The notes: generated by a model from the sequence alone, not told the origin. A DNA stretch of 64,000 nt from Hymenopellis radicata (GCA_015501595.1 JADNRX010000271.1:1-64000); one strand, 5' to 3'. Positions 1-12,430 are shown, counted from the first letter of the stretch. Made by a program: numbers and translations.

Positions 1-299
1 AGTTAGACGCGATGCCAGCTAGCGAGGGAAAACGCACCATGAGCGTCCAGACGACATCATCAAGTATTATGACGAGCGGATCCATAAAGTTCCTAGACGT
101 CCGCGTCAACAGTCACTGCACAACACGCGAATGCAAACGCACGTAATCGTGTAAAAGTACACGGCATGCCGATGAAGACTTGATGAATGAGCTCGAGCAC
201 CCTAGTAGCACACAGAGACTTAGTTATCCACCGCGCCGACGCGTCCCACACGAGCGCACCATAAGAACGCCACCTAGTCAATCGTCACAATCTCAGCAC

Positions 300-610
300 G
301 ACACGGAACACGGAACACGGAACACGCGCACCAAAGCCTTATACACCGGGCGATCCAGCGGATAGCGCTGAAAGTACGCGATCGTCTGCAGCGTGTGCAC
401 CCCGAAGGCGACGCAGGAAAAGCTGAACCCGACGAGCCCGCGCCGAGGGTCTGGTCGATGGAGAACGGCAGCGGCAGAGACATATAGTAGGAAAGGAAGG
501 TGGGACGGGAGCGAAGAACCCGCCGGTTATGTATGCGCAAAAGACGACGAGGACGCCCAAAGCTGGTAACATGATCACAGATCTGGTTGCAAGTATAGTA
601 TACAGACAAG
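300..610 (-). pseudogene. Remnant of a DUF6534-like membrane protein (N-terminal part)
   Basis: Read on the minus strand, one frame gives GLVGFSFSCVAFGVHTLQTI followed by AYFQRYPLDRP and a lysine/leucine stretch. This resembles the first transmembrane helix and the aromatic-Q-aromatic-F loop that open many Agaricomycete DUF6534 membrane proteins. The hydrophobic stretch before it (VIMLPALGVLVVFCAYITGG) lies in another frame, so the open frame is broken at least once. The 3' end runs into a 7-bp tandem repeat at 302-326. No start, splice sites or later helices can be assembled, so this looks like a decayed fragment. Family assignment is from memory of the family's pattern and is tentative. A real, partial member lies at the right edge of the window. 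Confidence 0.4.
302..326. repeat. 7-bp tandem repeat, about 3.5 copies
   Basis: The unit cacggaa is repeated three full times plus a partial copy. It lies inside the DUF6534-like remnant and may have helped break its frame. Confidence 0.8.
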
Positions 611-1124
611 GTTTCGCGGTCCGCCCATCATGGAATAACATCACCGCTATTGAAATTTTTTCATAAACCATTTCATATCAACAACTTCCTCTTATGCAGT
701 AGTGGTGATTGATACACACCCAGTTCCTCGTCATCTATCTTGACTTGACGGCCAGTTGGAGTCCCCATGAGGCGCTCGTCTCCCCATCCCCAATGGCAAC
801 AGTCGACGCGAGGGAGTTCCATTCCGCATGGAGTTGTGGAAGATCATGGACAAATCAACCGATCACTTCATGTATTATCTAATCGTGACTTGTCTGTGGC
901 ACAAATAAACCCCCAATTAACCTGCCGGCGACCAACCCCTCGATGCATCGCAGACTCCTAAGTGGGTACAAGAGGCGCCGCCACTAGAACATTTCGGATT
1001 CACTGTTCACCCAAGACGGACAAGGCAACCCGCTTGTCCATCACCACCACCACACAGGAGTAGGAAGCAGCAAGAAAAAAAGCAATTACAATTCATCGAT
1101 ACAATTCATACAGTTGCAGAAGAT
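611..1124. other. Gene-free stretch downstream of CAND1
   Basis: Only short chance frames occur here. It contains the 3' flank of the minus-strand CAND1 gene; no repeat or RNA gene was recognised. Confidence 0.5.
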
Positions 1125-4100
1125 CTACGTCGAATCCTTCAGCTCCGCATTAAACATCGGGTTCTTCTTCAAATCATCAACCAAGTTATCAAACTTGGGC
1201 GAAACACCAGCCCCGATCTTGTTCAGCGCGGCCACAGCGCGCAACGCGCTCCGTTGCAGCTCAGCCGCGCGCTCCAGATCCTGCTTGACAGTGTCCTTCG
1301 TCACCGTAGCGCCCTTCATCGTCTTCTCCAGCGGAGGAGTCGCGTCGTCCAGCCGCTGCGACACAGCCGCCGGCGCCACCTGCGAGAGCCTGAACAGCAC
1401 CATGTACGAGATAACCTTGATCTCATCCGACTCGTCAGAAAGTCCTGCGAGAACGCGGCTCAAGAACTCGTGCATGTCCAGTTTCATCCGGCACGTCTCC
1501 AACTAAAACAATCAAAAGACAACTGAGATGAATCCATCATGGAAAAGGTCGAGAAGACAAACCAGAGTGTACATGGTCTCGTACGCGGTCTTCCGCGTCT
1601 CCAGACCGTCGTCCACTTTGTGTGTCCACGGACCCATCTGCACCGTCCTAATCAGTTCCGGGTTGACATTTGTCTCCTTGTACAGATTGGGAAGTAGTGC
1701 GCCCAAATGATCTCGGATGAGATGTGGCTTCGTCCTCGCCGCCGAATTAAGAGCAGACAACGCCAACCGACGAACCGTCTGCCAAGTATCATCATCATCA
1801 GCCTAATATACGCATTCGGGTTTCTCGAAAAGCACTCACCAAATCAGAATCAGCCATCAGCGACAAAAAGTCCACAATATACGGCGATATCAACTCGTCA
1901 TATGAAGTCGCAGAGTCGGCGAACGTATAGCGAATAGCAGACACCACCGTCGCCCGCGTAGCTGGGTTGTCGTCGCGAATCCGTGCCTGCAATATGTCCC
2001 GTCAGCACCCCCAGAAAAAGCGCGTTTGACGGACATCAGGTTCTTACGTGAAGCTGGGGCAGGTACCTGGAGGGGTGCGTTATCGCCAGCTTGCCAAGGC
2101 AGGCAGCCGCAACGTTCCTCGTCGTCTCCTCCGAGTTCTCCGAGTTCTCAAACAGCGGCACCCACAACAGGTCCGCGACGCCCTCGAGGTGGCCTTGCTC
2201 GCAGTGCGTCACGACTTCCTTCAGGGCGTGCAACGACAGCAGACGTTTCTTTGGGTCGCTTTCAACCATCTTGACAATTACAGGCAGGAACTGATGCAGA
2301 TTCCCAATAGCGATGTTGCCTGAACATCATGGGCGGTAAGTCACGGGAACACACCAAGAGAAATGCGCATACCGGCCGCAAATGCAGCAGCTGCCTTAAT
2401 ATCTTCCTGTTCCGAAGAGAAGTGCTCAATGGCGTGCGTAAAGATTTCGCTTTGTGGGGACATGTCGCTGTAATAATGCAACTCAACCCCAGTCGGTACT
2501 CAGATGATTGAAAACGCACATAAAGCGGCCCAGCTCGCCCACAATGAGCAAACTCAACACGACCATAGAAGGCTTTGCCTTGGCCGCCTTCTTGAGCCAG
2601 ATGAGTATCACAATATGAATATGAAGAATGCACCCACTTTGACATTCAAATGTTTAGCGTATTCAGCGATGACACCGGCTGCGATGCCATTCTGACTCTT
2701 GACCACCTGCGCCACACATCGGGCGACGTTCGCGGGGCTCGCTTCCGCTTTGGGCGCCTTCTCCACGTTGAGCACGAGGCTCGGCACGACGTGCGTGGCA
2801 ATCTGGTTATCCGCCTGCACGAGCGAAGCGTAAAAGTTGAGCAGCGAGTCGAGAGCAGCACCCGACACCAAAACAGAGTGAGAGATCGTGTATATGTTTC
2901 CAAGCAACGTCTTTTCAATCTCCGGGAACGACGTCGACGGGGTAACCTGAAGAAGAATCGCCAAAACATTCAATGCCTGGGAAAGCAACGAAATATCCGT
3001 AGTGGAGATATACACTTTGATTTGGTCGATAAGCGTAGGCGCCACGGCCGGCGGTATCCCTTCCGTATAGCTAATATGACCATCTTTAGACAAAGAAAGC
3101 AAAGGAAAGACGAACACGTACCTTTTCAATAAAACATCAATCGCATTGAAGATTTCAGGTTTGCCCGCCCGTCCACTTTTCCTCAACAAGCCAATGAGAT
3201 ATTCGAGACAGCCATTGACCCAGGTATCGCCAACAGACACTTCCGCTGCCACCTTCATAATCACACGAACAGCGCCCTCGGTCTTGCCAGTCGCCCTGCA
3301 GATAGCCTCCCACTCCCTCTTGTCCTTGGCTTGGACGACATCGGTCGCACAAATCCAGAGATTCGCAATGCACTCTTCAGCACACGACCGCACGTCGGCA
3401 TCTGTATCGTGATTGGATAAACGCTCTACAGCCGCGTAATACAGGGGCTCGGGCCAGTTTTCACCCTTGACAGGCTTGAGAGCACTGAGAAGGGCGGAGA
3501 AGACTCGGAAGGATTCTGCAGCGACACGGGGGTGCTTGTCCACGACGAGCTTGAGAAGGATGGGAGTAATGGTGGGAAGTGAACTCGAGTACGCGGTGGG
3601 AGTGTGGGTGCCGAAGAAGGCTGTCAAGAAGGAGAGGCATGTCAAATGGAGGGTGGCTGTCGACGTGGACAGAGAGTGCGACAGAACAGATTTAGAGGTT
3701 GAGATGATGACAGTGGCTTGGCTGGACAAGCAGCCCGGGAGGACATCGAGGAGGGAGTGTAAAAGACCGAACCCCGCTTGTAGCGTCGCGGCAGGGGCTT
3801 TAGGAGACTTGATTTGATTCAAAAGTGCCTTTGAAAGCGAAGGAACTTGCGCCTTGAGAAGAGCGTACGGCCCCTCTCCGGAGTCCATGGCCTCCGCGTC
3901 GCGTTTCCTCTTTCCGCGCGTAACGTCGTCCTTGCTAAGAGCCATACCACCGTATACGGAAGTTTGGTTTAGTAACAGGCCATATGTAGCCCATATTTCT
4001 AGTTTAACCGTAACTTCTCGGTCACCGAAGCGGGAAATGAGGACGGGGGAGACATCCTTGTAGATTGCGTTGAGTAATTCGGGACGCGTAGTGATGAGAG

Positions 4101-5459
4101 CTGAGAGTAACTTTGTCGCCGAACGACGCGTCTTGTAGGACATGTCCTCATCGTCAGAATACCTAAAGCAAATGAGTGAAAGTTCAAAAATGGGTAGTGG
4201 TGCACATACTCGTCCTCGGCATCCCCATCTTCCTCTTCCTCTTCCGCATCGGCCATCTCCTCATCCTCGTCGTCGTCGACGGCATAGTTGGGATCATACT
4301 TGATATATTGGGTGCCAACCTGAATGCACGAGGACAGATAGGGCGCGGCTTCGCCTGGGCACCGCAGTACGATGGCTTCCAGAGCCTGAAGACAGCCCTC
4401 GCGCAGATCGTCGTCGTCCCTCTGGACCGCTTTTAGGATGCCACTGACGACATCGCCTAGAACGGGCGCGATCTGGGATGGAGAATGCCTGGCCACGGCG
4501 GCGATCAGCTGGACAGTCGTGCGCTGCTTGTCGAGGTTGGCCCCTGCTGCGAGATTGGGGTAGACGCTGGTCTGCAGGAGCTCCGTGAACAGCTGGGACT
4601 GGGAGATGGGTATGAATTGGGAGATGGTCACGATCGCGCGTTTGCGAACGACAGGGCGGGGATGGGATAGGAGCGGCGCGAGTATTTTGAGAGGCTGAGA
4701 GTCTGTTGTTGCTGTGGCCAAGTGGGTAGGAAAGCGGACGATGAGGATGGACAGTATCGACAGTGTCTCAACGAGCGCTTCTGGTGGCGTGCTGGTCTGT
4801 AAAATCTGTTAGACGGCACAGGCTGCAAGTTTAATCACATACATTCTGGATCTGTCCTAATAGTTTTGGCGTCAACTTGTAACACGCAGATTGCGCAATC
4901 CTGCCAGTGCCATCAGAGGGCAGCTCTGCAGTGATCGTTTTCAACGCTGCAATGTTCGTCAATAACAGCCGTTCGTCGCTATTCAACTACGCACCTAGCG
5001 CAGAAATATCACGCAGCTCGTCGTCCTTTCCACCAGAAAACTCGATAAGCTTGTCCACGACAGATTCCATCAGTGGCTCCCGGATGATCTTGATTAGCTG
5101 CCCTAGACTGCAGCCTGGTGAGCAAAGCACGGCTACATCCCAAACACGCACCATTTCACAGCCTGATTCTTCACCTCGGATATTTTGTCTTCCACCAAGG
5201 AAAGGACCTGGTTAAGCACCTTCGTTTCAGACGCCTCGTCGCCCGTGTAGCACCCAGGATCTTGCTTGATTTCATTCATCAGATCGTTCAGACCCATGAA
5301 TCTGTACAAAATCAGCAATTTAAGCCGTATTCCCTTTGAGAACGCACCGGAAATCCTGGTCTGGCGACTGCATCTGTAAAACAATTAATTCCGGTCCAAT
5401 TCGAAGCGCAAGACGCCCACCTTTTCGATAAGGCTGTTCATGAGGTACGTCTTCGTCAT
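1125..5459 (-). CDS. CAND1: CAND1 / TIP120, cullin-associated NEDD8-dissociated protein, intact
   Basis: This gene encodes the cullin exchange factor that binds un-neddylated cullin-RBX1 and swaps SCF substrate receptors, a soluble HEAT-repeat protein. Fourteen exons can be joined with consistent phases: 5421-5459, 5348-5373, 5152-5301, 4995-5107, 4843-4946, 4210-4796, 3122-4162, 2638-3070, 2520-2590, 2373-2467, 2048-2319, 1840-1986, 1563-1802 and 1125-1502. They total 1,231 codons plus stop, almost exactly the usual length of the family (about 1,230). The start is at MTKTYLMNSLIEK. An acidic insert (DDDEDEEMADAEEEE) near residue 320 precedes SDDEDMSYKTRR, a landmark of the family. The C-terminal TIP120 domain occupies the last two exons. 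The exon 7/8 junction (51-nt intron, giving LLKSYTEG) and the exact exon 8/9 acceptor are the least certain points. A truncated second copy lies at 15.0-17.9 kb. Confidence 0.96.
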
Positions 5460-5789
5460 TTTCGTCAAATGTCTGGGGGAAATGAAGGAGAAATCCGCCA
5501 AAACAACCAACGCTGGAGGTCGTGGTCGAGAGGGAGCCAAGATGCATCATGTGATCAATTTAGCCGACGCGTCACGTCGGGCCCGAACCTTTCTCTCGCC
5601 ACATTGTATCGATTTTTCAACTCTCGTTTCTATCTCAGGCAAACCTCACAAGGCACGAAGAGCAAAACTGGAGAAAAGTAATCAATTACAACACCACTTC
5701 CAATAAATAACGATAGGCAGACGGGCGAATCAAGCATAAATACTAATAAAAATCGAATCGGAACTCATGGACACTCTACGCTGGCACTG
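5460..5789. promoter_or_regulatory. CAND1 upstream region, duplicated
   Basis: This is the 5' flank of CAND1, nearly identical to 17901-18160. It includes an acacattgtatcgatttttc tract present in both copies. No clear TATA box was seen; promoter function is inferred from position. Confidence 0.4.
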
Positions 5790-6076
5790 ATGGTTGGGCT
5801 ACGTGTATGACCAGACACAAACTCCTCTCCCTCATCGGTGCCCGTCTCCCCTCGCGACTCGTTTTCAAAGCTCCCTCCCGCATGCGCCCTCGAGTTCTTG
5901 TTCGAACGTACACGTCTCAGCCGCGGTCGCATCGATAGTTAACATCCGTACCCGGAACAATCCCTATAATGATTGAGTCTACTTTCATTTGGAGCAAGCA
6001 CAGGATGCACTCACCATCGACAGATCTCAATGCAGCGATGATGAACTGTCATTCGTTGAATCAACCGATATGAGCG
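5790..6076 (-). pseudogene. Gutted copy of the polytopic membrane-protein locus
   Basis: Bases 5805-5885 match the 3' end of the membrane-protein gene at 18.18-18.27 kb, and 5887-6076 match its upstream region at 19.92-20.14 kb. Everything in between, the whole body of the gene, is missing here. The two parts are fused near 5886. This shows that the segment around the first CAND1 once carried the same neighbour as the second. The match to 20.1 kb stops at gatatgagcg, close to 6076, which I take as the left border of unit A. Confidence 0.7.
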
Positions 6077-6107
6077 TATTTATACCTCTCGGCGGTCTGG
6101 GGACGTC

Positions 6108-6262
6108 TTCACGGGTGTTCCTCAGAAGTGTGTCCTCGTGAGCTGGTCGTCTTCGGGAGATGGTCCTCTGGGGCGCGTATTCACGTGTTCTCCTCTGGGG
6201 TGGATCTTAGCGCTGGCGTGCGTCTTAACGTGCTCCTCCGGGATACGCCTTCGCGCGATGGT
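6108..6262. repeat. GC-rich minisatellite at the left end of unit A
   Basis: Degenerate units of roughly 28-32 bp are built around gtcctctgggg and gcgtcttcg-like blocks. The same family forms the left end of unit B (31.25-31.55 kb) and, inverted, the right end of unit A. On the minus strand it reads as an Arg/Pro/Glu-rich peptide. Confidence 0.65.
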
Positions 6263-6739
6263 CCTTTCCTTACTTTGGCCTCGCTTACGGACCCGCTATT
6301 GTATCCCCACTTTCAATTATATTCTGCAAAAACCTCGTTAGTTTCAACGTCTTCGACGACCAGCGCAGAAGAGTCACTCACCGCTACGCTAACTACACCT
6401 TGGCTCAAGTACTGGACAAGGCGGCGTGAGTGATGAATTGTAAAGAAACCGCAAAGTACACTTACCGGACAAGTCAGGACGAGGTTAGTAAATAGTACTC
6501 GCATGTCAACGAGGGAATCAAAATACACAAGTCAACACACTCGCATAGCAAGCCCGATGAATCCTATGTGGGAGGTGTCAGTCACCGAGGGCATGTACTC
6601 ACCAAAATCAAACGGTGCAAGCAGTGCCGCTCATACTGCGCACAAGTTGTACATGTCATCGAAATCACCCACATATGGGGGTGAGTACGGCGCCCACATT
6701 AGCGCCTCCCCACCGCTCACGCCCGCACGGTGATTGCTC

Positions 6740-7085
6740 CTACCGGCTCGAAGCCAAATGGGATAAGGGACGCGTCGCGAAGACAACGTCCCACACAATG
6801 CCAGCGACGTCGGGTACATTTCCTAGGTCTGTAAGAGTCGTTATTAACAGTCCGAAGCAAGAAGGAGCGACGTGGGCATACCATAGTCTCCATGCTCGTC
6901 GGCGGTGTTGCAAGATGGGTGGTAGTGGCGGGGAAAGTTGTTCGAAAAAGTCGTCCGGGCTCGAGCCCAAGGTCGGAGCGGTACATATCTACGGCGAAGG
7001 TAATGCATGATGTCAAGGACGGCGGACAGAAGAGCTTACCGTCCAAGCTCACAGCCAGGCCCCGACGGCCGACTTGACATCTAAC
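6740..7085 (-). repeat. Exon-like module pair in unit A
   Basis: On the minus strand two exon-like blocks are joined by an intron with GT and AG ends. The first ends SCNTADEHGDY and stops at a GTATGC donor. The second starts after a CTTACAG acceptor and reads LGNVPDVAGIVWDVVF. The codon split across the intron (G|AC) keeps frame. A related block at 32.55-32.85 kb in unit B reads SCNTAAEHGDY, with differences mostly at silent sites, so this was probably coding. No family recognised; no complete gene can be built. Confidence 0.45.
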
Positions 7086-7344
7086 GAAAGGATGATAAAC
7101 GAGGCGTGTTTAAAGCCGGTGGAAATGATGACGCACCCAGTAGCTCATATCATGGTCCAAGGGTGACAGTCGAATTAATGTCGAAATCGTCGTCAAGGAA
7201 AGCAATCTATAGACATACCAGGACCCAAATCAACAGCGAGAACGAAACCAGGACCAATCGTAGACTCAAGGACATGGCGGGAATACCCAAAGCTATACTG
7301 GTGGTCGGGAGGTCATCGTGATTTGGTCGGCGTCTTCGTCGTCT

Positions 7345-7690
7345 CATTAGTCCCACCGGCGCGAAGCCAAATGGGACAAGGGACGCGTCGCGAAGACAAC
7401 GTCCCCAAACAACGCCGACGACGTAGGTTACATTTCCCGAGTCTGTCAGAGTCGTTAATAAGAGCGTGAAGACCCCTTCAACAAGCTACACGTACCAGAG
7501 ATTGATGTTCGTTGGTGCTACTAGTAGGACTTTAGAATGGAACTGGTGGAAAAGTCGTCCGAATGAGTCGTCCGGGCTCAAGGGAGCGAGCGGTACCTAT
7601 GGCGAAGGGAATGAATGGGGGTAGTAACAGGAAGAGAGGAGAGCTTACCATGCAAGGCCCCCCCGAGAGCGTGCTCGACGTCTAAGAAAA
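7345..7690 (-). repeat. Second tandem copy of the 6.74-kb module
   Basis: Similar to 6740-7085 over the block containing gcgaagccaaatgggacaag and the following donor region, about 610 bp away. The peptide frame is altered (LGNVTYVVGVVWG), and unit B has only one clear copy, so module number differs between the two units. Confidence 0.5.
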
Positions 7691-9839
7691 GGGCGGGGAA
7701 TGAGCATGACTATGATAAGCAGCAACAGCGACGCACGAAGCGGCTCATAGCCCATATCCAAGGATAAGAGGCGGGATAACGTCCTCCACGTCGCGGTCAA
7801 CGGTGCACAACCAAAATCTTCTGCAAAATCGTCAGCGGGCTCGTCGACGACAAGACAAGACAAACAAATAAACCAGAGCACTGAATGCCGAGGGCGAAAG
7901 CGCTCGCGGAAGCTCGCAGTCAGCAAGGCAGTCGACGATGATGGCAGGAAGAAACCCGAGTGGCCATCAACAAACATAAGCCGGTCACGTTTTAAACGCG
8001 TCGTTGTCGCCGGCACACACGATGAGCGGAACGTCGTCAACAGCGAGCAGAGCATCTGTAGAATGATGAGAATAGCATGGAATGAAAGAATAAGACAAAC
8101 CGAGACAGGAAAGGTATGCAGAGGGAAAAGGAAGGAAGGGAAGGTGGAATGATGATTCTCAGTGAAATCTCTCGCCTTTTAACGCCTTCGCCATAGATAC
8201 GTACATGCAATAAGATGGATATCAAAGCCGTTGATCGGGCGCCGTGACACACGGACATTTGATGGGGCCAGATCTGTGAAGATTCAGGCGCATATTGGGC
8301 CGCCACACATTTCGCTTAGAGACGTGTCGCCGCCCTGAAGACTACAGGGCAAAGACAGCGGCGATTCAAGCAAGAAAAGAATTAAAATCTGAGATGAAGA
8401 AAACATCAGGACAAGTGGTGAACCCAAACCAAATAGAACTTACCTGCTCATCGGAAATGCACCGTAGCGAGTTTCCCGTTCTTCAAAACAAGGTTCCAAC
8501 ACTCAGAACGCTGGAATTAGTTGCAGGGTCTGTCCCTGAGAATCTGATGGGAGTCAGTCAGCGGCGTCTGGACTCGGAGATAGTGAAAACTTACGGATTA
8601 GTTTTTTCACCCTAAGTTTAACAAGCGCAACACTTCGCGTTGCTAATTGCACTGCTCTGGGCGCAGAGAAAGTCGCCGTTTACGTTCTGATGGAATGTCA
8701 TATGAGTCTGATTGAAATGAAAGCCGTCGAAACACGGAAAAGGTACGAACCTTTTCTGCATTTCGGTACGTAGCGCGTTAACGTTGAATTCAATTGGTTC
8801 AGAGGCGGACGGAGACTTACAGAAAGTATATTCAGGGTAAATACACCTATCCCGGTCGTTAATTTGACCAGAATCAAGCGGGAAACGACTGTTACCCAAA
8901 AGTGTCAGAGGGACGGAGGAGGAGGACGACCTCAGGCGTCATTTCCCCGCATCCAGCGCGGACCAGATAAGATTGCAGTGGCCCCGGAGACGTCATAGGG
9001 TCTAGAAATCCTCGTGTCATCGATGTGCAGGGTCCTAAACGCCTCCCAGAGCCTCTGACGCGATAACTCGTCCTCAAAGCGCGGTCTCCGCCTCCACGAC
9101 CGTCGGAATCCGCCTTACGTAACGCTAGCAAGAGTCTCTAGGTAAATTCAGGCCAGTGAGAAGTGCGAGAGAGCGGGAGTGCACGCAGGTGAGTTGGTGT
9201 AACCACTTTGAACTCGGACATGTGGTGGTTCGAGTTCAAGTGATACCGATCACTTGGGGTTACCTTACCCGTATGGCGCCATTCAATCACGAAGTTTCCC
9301 CGCTTATTCCGAGCCGATTGGACGCCTGTAACGTTGACAGGACTTGGGTGACCCGCCCAAGAAGCGGAGTGAATTCCCATCAGCGAATACGTGAAGTCCA
9401 CAGGGCAACCCGACGGACATCATATTCCAGGTACGTTATATCACTTGCACTGGTTTGCTAGCTCACCCTGGACGCAGCTTTCGAGAAGTTGGAATTGGAT
9501 GTTTCGACCGTACTCACTTCTCCGTAAGTGTCGAGAGGTCCAGTATCTCCATGTATGTGTTTATGTCCACCTTTGGGTGTCTACCATGTTTTAGTAGTAT
9601 CCTCTACTATACTCTAGGAGGTGTTTTGGTGGTCTTAGTGAGCTTAAACAGAGTGCAATTCTCGATATACGCATTTCTGAGTATATGGAATAACACGTCG
9701 TAATATTACAATAAGGAATTTGGGTAAGTACCGTCTGGTTCGAACATAAGAAGGTGGGGGAGTGCAGGTTTTCATTAGTATGTGTCTACAACAAGCTACG
9801 CATATTCCACTAAACTAAACGCCGCCAATACGACTCTCC

Positions 9840-11650
9840 ACTCGTGAAGGCGCCCTACCATGTCGGTTGGTCCATTCGTGTCTATTGCGTCAAGGTAACG
9901 GCACCAACGCAACATAAAAAGACAGCGCCGCGTCGCTGTCAACATGAGCTTTAATTGTATTAGTACCGTGGAATGATGAAAACAATTTAGAGGCACATAC
10001 CATATTACACCCGAAATTGAACAGATGTCCGACTGAGCACGTCGTCGTTGACGACTACACGAAGAGTCCAGAATGTCGCCATGCTTCTGCTCGACCGCCG
10101 CTATGCTTCCCAAGTGTAAGACGGAGTTGAAATGTGGCATCGAGTTCATCGAGAGATACATTGTTAGCACCGCAGTGATCAGCGAGCAACGTGAGCGCAG
10201 CGGCGGTAGCGCTTCTGCTCACTGCAAAGATACGATAATTCAGGCACTGCAATAAGGTATTAGTCCAGAAAGCGTGGTAGACACGCATAACGTACCAAGA
10301 CGAATTCGTCACCAGGACGTCCAAATGCGTCCATAGACCCGAACCCCGTGAGATCTGAATCGCCCCATCAGCGGCTAATCGTTTAGCAGCTGAAGACTGG
10401 CCATGGGCGCGAGGGCTTTGGACCGTGTTGGAATCGGCAGGGGTTGAGCTGTGGAGCCGGTATTGGGAAGAGAAGAGGACGAGGAGGGTCTGGAGCAAGT
10501 ACGGTAGAAGGCGAGATAGATCCCTGAGCTCCAGCGCCTATGTCGGGCGAAATTCCAGTTGAAGTGTGGCGTGAAATCCAGACGATGCCAATATTCCAGG
10601 CAGTGCGAAGCCCGCACCACGAACACAGGAACGGTAGTGAGGGTAGGGGCGGTTGCGCCTCTACTTCCTACGGTATAACGGGTGTCCAGGTCCTGGTTCA
10701 ACAAATTAGCAACAAAAAGGCAACAGAACAAGGTAATGTACCTCGCTAAGTTCGTCACCAAGACGTCCTAATGCGTCCATAAAGGCGACCTCTATGAGAT
10801 CTGGATCGCAATCAGCGGCTCAGAGGATCCGAAATACGCGTGGGTAGCCTAAGGTCCATGTTTGAATGGAAGGGTTCTGACGGGGGTGGAGCAGTTCGGG
10901 AGGGAATAGGGGCATCGTTTCGAGTGAATTGAGATGGATGGGCGTCGACGTGGGTGCGGGAATACAGGGCGTGCGCGAGCGAGATTGAAGGGTGGCGTCC
11001 ATTTCGTGAAGACCGGTCCTTGTTAGCAGTGAGAAGCTCGTAGCACGAGCGCAGCGGCGGTAGCGCCGCTGCTCACTGCGTTCAACTTGATATCCAGGTA
11101 CTAGCGTAATGAATTAAGGATCGAATCGAAGACGAGCAGAATCACGTACCCAAAGAGGAATTGGTAACCAACGCGTCCCAAAGCGTCCATAAATCCGAAG
11201 TCCATGAGATCTAAATAGGGATCAGAGCCCAGCATTACCCGAAGGCTCGACGCATGAGCGTAGGTCCGTGACGGGTTCCGGACAAGATACGAAGGTTTAA
11301 CGGGGGCGTGGTTGATACTGGGTGGGAGTTCAATGGCGATATGGGCAATAAGGCATTCCTAACAGCGACAAACAGATGGTAGCAGCACCCAGGCGGGCTG
11401 AGACGAATGTCGAAGTGTGGCGTGAATGGTCGGAAGGAAGTCGTTAGCTCAGCGGTGAAATGCGTGCGGCAGAACGCGGCGGCGGAAGCGCAGCTGCTTA
11501 CTGCGTCGGAGGTGACATCGTGGCCCTGGGATACAATTCAGCGCAAGAATTGAGAGAACAAGATAACGTACGTGAACAACTGCACCGCCCACACGTCCCA
11601 ATTCGTCCATAAATCCGAAGTCTACCAGATCCAGATCGCCATCAGCGGAG
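9840..11650 (-). repeat. Array of exon modules ending in an FGFMDALGRLGD-like motif, unit A
   Basis: Four modules, at about 10294-10363, 10742-10810, 11150-11229 and 11571-11648, encode on the minus strand a shared peptide, consensus D-x-D-L-x-x-F-G-F-M-D-(A/E)-L-G-R-(L/V)-G. A weaker relative lies at 9843-9905. Each motif ends close to a GTACGT or GTACAT donor. Codons differ mainly at third positions (GGA/GGT/GGC, TTA/TTG, CGT/CGC), which suggests past selection on protein. Between motifs lie Ala-rich hairpin segments and Pro/Ser-rich stretches. Frames are broken by stops in several modules, so the array in copy A is probably decayed. I recognise no known domain. Confidence 0.6.
11051..11072. 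repeat. Perfect 9-bp-stem inverted repeat, loop GTAG
   Basis: GCAGCGGCG pairs with CGCCGCTGC. The same hairpin recurs at 35797-35818 in unit B, with imperfect relatives near 10198, 11477 and 36222. Confidence 0.9.
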
Positions 11651-11872
11651 CATTTTCCCCGTAGGAATCGACTCCTGCGAAAATTTCACGGTAATAAGCG
11701 GAGGAACTAAGAAAAACAGGTCAGAAGTAAAGGTGAAATTTAAACAAAACCTTCCCACCGTTTTCCCGAAAAAAAAAGCCTGGCCGGCGAGGCCAATTCA
11801 CGCCGTAGTTTTCCCAAGTCAGCGTTCTCCCCAGATGTCGTGCAGTTCTGGGGCGGATGAATTCTTTGGAGG

Positions 11873-11889
11873 AGGCGGCGAAGCCGCCT
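11873..11889. repeat. Inverted repeat, 7-bp stem, loop GAA
   Basis: AGGCGGC-GAA-GCCGCCT, extended by one further G-C pair. It is kept exactly in unit B at 36620-36636. Confidence 0.9.
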
Positions 11890-12132
11890 CGCGCCGCCGT
11901 CTAAAGGAAGGTTATAAGATGGGGAATATGACAAATAGAGAGCCAGAACATACCGTGTTTGATAGCTGAATATATCAAATCTAATGAAAACGAATCAGAA
12001 ACAGTAGATCAAAATGAACTGAAAGACACACCTTTTCGCCTGGACCAAAAGCCGGTCCGGCGAGGACAACCGACGGTGCCCTAGCATCAACACTCCGTAT
12101 CCGTGGCAACAGGTTGTTGACCGTCGTAGAAT

Positions 12133-12153
12133 GGCGGTGGCGAAGCCACCGCC
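12133..12153. repeat. Inverted repeat, 9-bp stem, loop GAA
   Basis: GGCGGTGGC-GAA-GCCACCGCC. It is kept exactly in unit B at 36879-36899 although flanking bases differ. Confidence 0.9.
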
Positions 12154-12415
12154 GCGAGTCTGAAGGTGCTGGCTTCTTCAATCATCGTGAAATCAACAGC
12201 GCCGACAAGAGAAAACTCACGCATTCAATGGACGTAATGCGAGCGAATCTAAGATCATAATAAGCCCCAAAAAGACTAAAAAAATGACGAGAAAAATGCA
12301 CTTTTCGCCTGAGATCCAAGCCTGGCCGGCGAGGCCGTCCACGCTGCTCTAATCCCCAAGGATCCGTGCATCGCGTCTGAAGTTGAAGAAAACTCGTGTC
12401 GTTGCTGATTCTGGT

Positions 12416-12430
12416 GGCGCCGAAGGCGCC
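12416..12430. repeat. Inverted repeat, 6-bp stem, loop GAA
   Basis: GGCGCC-GAA-GGCGCC. The equivalent place in unit B (about 37160) holds only one arm followed by gacgcgtc, so one arm appears to have been lost there or gained here. Confidence 0.85.

Noticed and set aside
10540..10749. Plus-strand frame starting MSGEIPVEVWREI, reminiscent of an F-box start
   Set aside because: The same bases recur in every module as part of the minus-strand exons (acgccacacttcaac), and the rest of the frame has no F-box features.
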